Assembly: GCA_023078555.1 (NCBI GenBank)
Contig: CM041202.1
Coordinates: 1 to 64,000 of the forward strand
Reading direction: 5' to 3'
DNA: 64,000 bases
Source of the DNA: Ulva prolifera
Lineage: Eukaryota; Chlorophyta; Ulvophyceae; Ulvales; Ulvaceae
Shown one piece after another: positions 61,212 through 64,000 of the stretch; within the stretch, counting starts at the first letter, position 1; every line of letters begins with the position of its first letter. The notes under the pieces were generated by a model, which ran no database searches, had not been told where the DNA came from, and worked only from the letters and a program-made list of their open reading frames with translations. The position numbers and the translations under genes are program-made.

Positions 61212-62760
61212 TACTATAGTATAATTGCTGTTGCCGCTGCTGCAGCCTGTTGCTGGTCATAGTTACAGATGAAGTACGTTTCATGCTATGCGGGAGTATC
61301 TCGGAGGTTTGTGACAGGGATGGTCAACTAGACCATATATACTACAGTATGCTTTATTCCTAGCATAATAGATATGAAAATAGTTTACGTTGTTTAGGAC
61401 TTGGCAAGCATACCAGCTTGCTGATGATGATTAATGTTGTAGATGTAAAAGCCCGCGTAAGACGGAAGAGGTTGGTGTGTGCCTTTCTCATGATCACATG
61501 ATGTAGACCTTGTATCCTGTTCCATTTGGTCAACATAGTATGAACATTTGTACTACGTAGTACATGCCTCCAACATTCTGCATTGATCAGTATCATAAAG
61601 TTTAGCGAAGCCAAAATGGGCCAAGAAGTTGTAGAGCGGTTGTTGTCCATGCTGTAACACATGTGCATGGTCATGCATGCGTCATGGAGGACGTGGTGCA
61701 TGATACGCCCATGTGGCGCACATCCAAGGAGTGCATCAGTGTCCGCGACAATGGCTAAGGTGAAGAAGCGGGAAGTACCGCATGACCAGAGTCCTGGGTC
61801 AGAATATATTCACTTGCTACGGTGCACCCCCGCCAAAGCCAACACCAGCAAATCAAAGTGTGCAGGAATGGCGTGCATGTGTCCACAGACATACACCAAC
61901 CACACAATTGTCCTTGTAACACAATCATGCATGCCAGCTAGCTATAGTGAACTATAATACATGTGATGAACTGTAATAGAAAAGATGTACTACAACATTC
62001 AACACAAGGCTTGTGTACCCAGTACAGACAGACACCTTGCCCATGAGCAGATAAACAAGAAGCTCATGCTCTCGGAGTTTCTTGAACTCATAATATCAAT
62101 GAGATATGCCCAACGCGTGCACGGCTACTGATACGTACACAGCTTTGGCATGTACCTTGGTTTACAAATGATGTAGTGTCGCAATCTAGTGGCATAGCGG
62201 CCATATCACTGGATTGCCACATATAATTATGTACACAATCACCACACTGTCATATTGTACAAAATCACCATTGATTATTATACTAGCTTCCACCTCCCTC
62301 ATACCAATCTCCACATCAAATACCAGGGAGCTGCGGATCCAAATCAATCTCCACAACAAATTAATTGTGGAAGTTATAACTTGATAATTTGATTATTGAA
62401 CTGCTTCTTTCACGCGACTTCACACCACTAGAAAAATGGCGACACGGTGAATCAGAGAGCTGACGTAGTGTTTATGGAGGAGCAGTTGGAGTGCCTTCGG
62501 AGATTGGGTGGAGGGCTGACGTAGGTTGCACGGACTATCGGGGCGATGCTGCGGAGGTGGGGCGGAGGTAGGTAGCATGGTCCCGGGCCGGTTCCCGTCT
62601 AATGCAAACAGTCCGTCTTCGAATGCCCATTACTCGGGCGGCTTCATCGCTTCACCGTCAGGTGGGATGCGGTTTCTTCGGATGGTAAACTGCACAGAAA
62701 CATGGTCAATCCTTGCGAAGTAGTCACTACGCTACTGGCCACTCAAGATACATGCACGCG
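61212..62760. other. no confident gene, AT-richer
   Basis: This part is noticeably more AT-rich than the gene cluster. A LINE3-type end (TTGTCCTTGTAACACA) lies near 61907. A minus-strand ORF (61360-61701) is open mainly by chance composition. Confidence 0.4.
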
Positions 62761-62900
62761 CAGATTCATGCATGCCGCGCCGCGCCCGAGTGGCCATTCA
62801 GCGAATGGCCACTCTGGGGCCATGCAAGTGCAGATTCATGCATGCCACGCCGCGCCCGAGTGGCCATTCAGCGAATGGCCACTCCAGCCATAGTCTACCT
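62761..62900 (+). repeat. two 70-bp tandem units, each with a perfect hairpin
   Basis: Units start at 62761 and 62831 with CAGATTCATGCATGCC. Each holds a hairpin with 12-bp arms GAGTGGCCATTC / GAATGGCCACTC and loop AGC (62788-62814 and 62858-62884). Confidence 0.9.
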
Positions 62901-62973
62901 TGCACATGCCCCATCTGTATGCACTCCACGATGGATGCCCTCGGCATAGCTATAGGATCGCACCACCCCAATT

Positions 62974-63270
62974 TCATCCGATTGAGCTTGACTTCACAAA
63001 CCCATGGCCAGCCCAGTGAACTTGCACGTGAACGCGTGTTCTTGCCGGCAGATGCTGACGACTTGTGACCTGCAAAAGCACCCGGTCAATAACCGACAAA
63101 ATGAAGGGCACCACGACGGTCCAGATCGAGCAGCAGAGAAGCAGCAGCAAACATGCGCCATGTAATATTACTACTTCTGTACATGTGCAATTTGAGAATT
63201 GAAGTTTGTCTAAGGCACGGAGTTGAACGGACATGACCTCGGACAGCCGCTCTACAAGCAAGGTGAACAT
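62974..63270 (-). CDS. possible small membrane protein, 98 aa
   Basis: The frame contains a long hydrophobic stretch (GACLLLLLCCSIWTVVVPFI) and otherwise mixed residues. No family recognised. The flanking ORF 63086-63400 overlaps in another frame. Weak call. Confidence 0.2.
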   Translation of the reverse strand: MFTLLVERLSEVMSVQLRALDKLQFSNCTCTEVVILHGACLLLLLCCSIWTVVVPFILSVIDRVLLQVTSRQHLPARTRVHVQVHWAGHGFVKSSSIG

Positions 63271-64000
63271 GCTTCATGCAATCAGGCGCCATCGCACATC
63301 CGAAGCGATAGCGTAGCAGAAGATGGCATACGAAGTAGTTCCAAAGTGGTAGAAGGCACCATCTCGAACAGAACAATGTGTGCGCCTCGACGATAGGCAC
63401 AACAGCTGCGTCTTCGACGCCTTTGCAAGGTGGTAATGTTCACGACGGCGCTGTCAGACATATACTCAAGTCATACCTTGTATCATTCTTCAAGTGAGCA
63501 TGTCGGAAGTTGCGCAGGGGCAATGACGCCTGCGACTGTTGCTTGCTAACAAGGAGACGCCAGCCCAGTAGTGAAAGAACCGCTTACGATTCACTCCACA
63601 TGATACAGCAATACCCACAGCCTGAGATTAAATGATTCTTCAGGCGCCCTAGTCTTCAAGCTACGTTGCAATGAACATGTCGGTGCGCCCGCACAAGCAG
63701 TACACGTACGACATCGACCTGATGTCATCGCTGTAGCACTCCAAGGCCTTGCGACAGCACAGTTGATTGATCATACATTTGTACGCATGATGCAATGTGT
63801 AGAACTTAACAGCTCACACATGGAGATCGTGCCTGGACTGGCGAGCGTTCTCGCCGCACGGCGCATGCACGCATGCATGCATAAACAGCATGGCCGTGTG
63901 TGTGGCGTTTGTGGACCCACCAATGCACGCAACGCTGACAGTCCCAGGTCTCCACTACACAGACCTCACGGTGCCTTCTGGCGCTAGCATGAACCCCACA
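63271..64000. other. no gene seen
   Basis: No supported coding sequence or repeat family of this window. Confidence 0.4.

Overview
This window looks like nuclear DNA of a green alga (Chlorophyta). GC-rich coding blocks lie in a repeat-rich intergenic background. At least two genes need a spliceosomal intron, and one encodes a proline-rich, extensin-like wall-type protein. The 3' ends of the retroposons carry TGTAA, the known chlorophyte polyadenylation signal. No bacterial operon, rRNA, tRNA or CRISPR array was seen. The species cannot be named from the sequence. There is one 100-N assembly gap (55823-55922).

1-10 kb: one orphan ORF (1122-1742), a 40-bp tandem repeat, two diverged copies of a 1.25-kb segment (about 4190-5440 and 6600-7860) that share a predicted membrane segment, and two small hAT-like elements with inverted ends.

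10-21 kb: a graveyard of non-LTR retrotransposons (LINEs) of the restriction-like-endonuclease type. LINE1 (10083-12717, minus strand) keeps the second half of the RT, a CCHC knuckle and the nuclease domain, and its tail is tandemly repeated. LINE2 is present as a plus copy (about 14945-16860) interrupted by a minus copy (15262-15979) with a 12-bp target-site duplication (TSD). Tails of a third family, LINE3, are scattered around. A 908-bp PIF/Harbinger-type DNA element (20144-21051, TTA duplication) closes the block.

21-61 kb: the main content is eight related genes or gene remnants for secreted, cysteine-rich modular proteins, all on the plus strand: 21532-24227, 27895-29577, 33080-34020 (broken), 37215-39326 (three in-frame stops), 41872-42441, 44847-46208, 51263-52926 and 59473-61211. 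Each has a signal-peptide-like start followed by modules of the pattern CGG-x(4-6)-CC-x(3-4)-C-x(5-9)-C-x(3-4)-C-x2-CG, often joined by proline-rich linkers. Three members sit in an old tandem triplication of a 4-5 kb unit. Several carry in-gene minisatellites (30-, 21- and 23/30-bp units) that change length or frame.

47-59 kb also holds a 3' portion of LINE3 (47465-48843, minus), an inverted copy (56100-56768) of a segment at 12975-13935, and a dense cluster (57.2-59.2 kb) of very short LINE2 3' tails, many flanked by their own 7-13 bp target-site duplications.

61.2-64 kb holds no confident gene. It contains a 70-bp tandem repeat with a perfect 12-bp-arm hairpin.

Taken together, the window is a fast-evolving family of small-module extracellular proteins in a region repeatedly hit by LINE tails. 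The function of the proteins is unknown; a role in the wall, extracellular matrix or cell-surface recognition is inference only.
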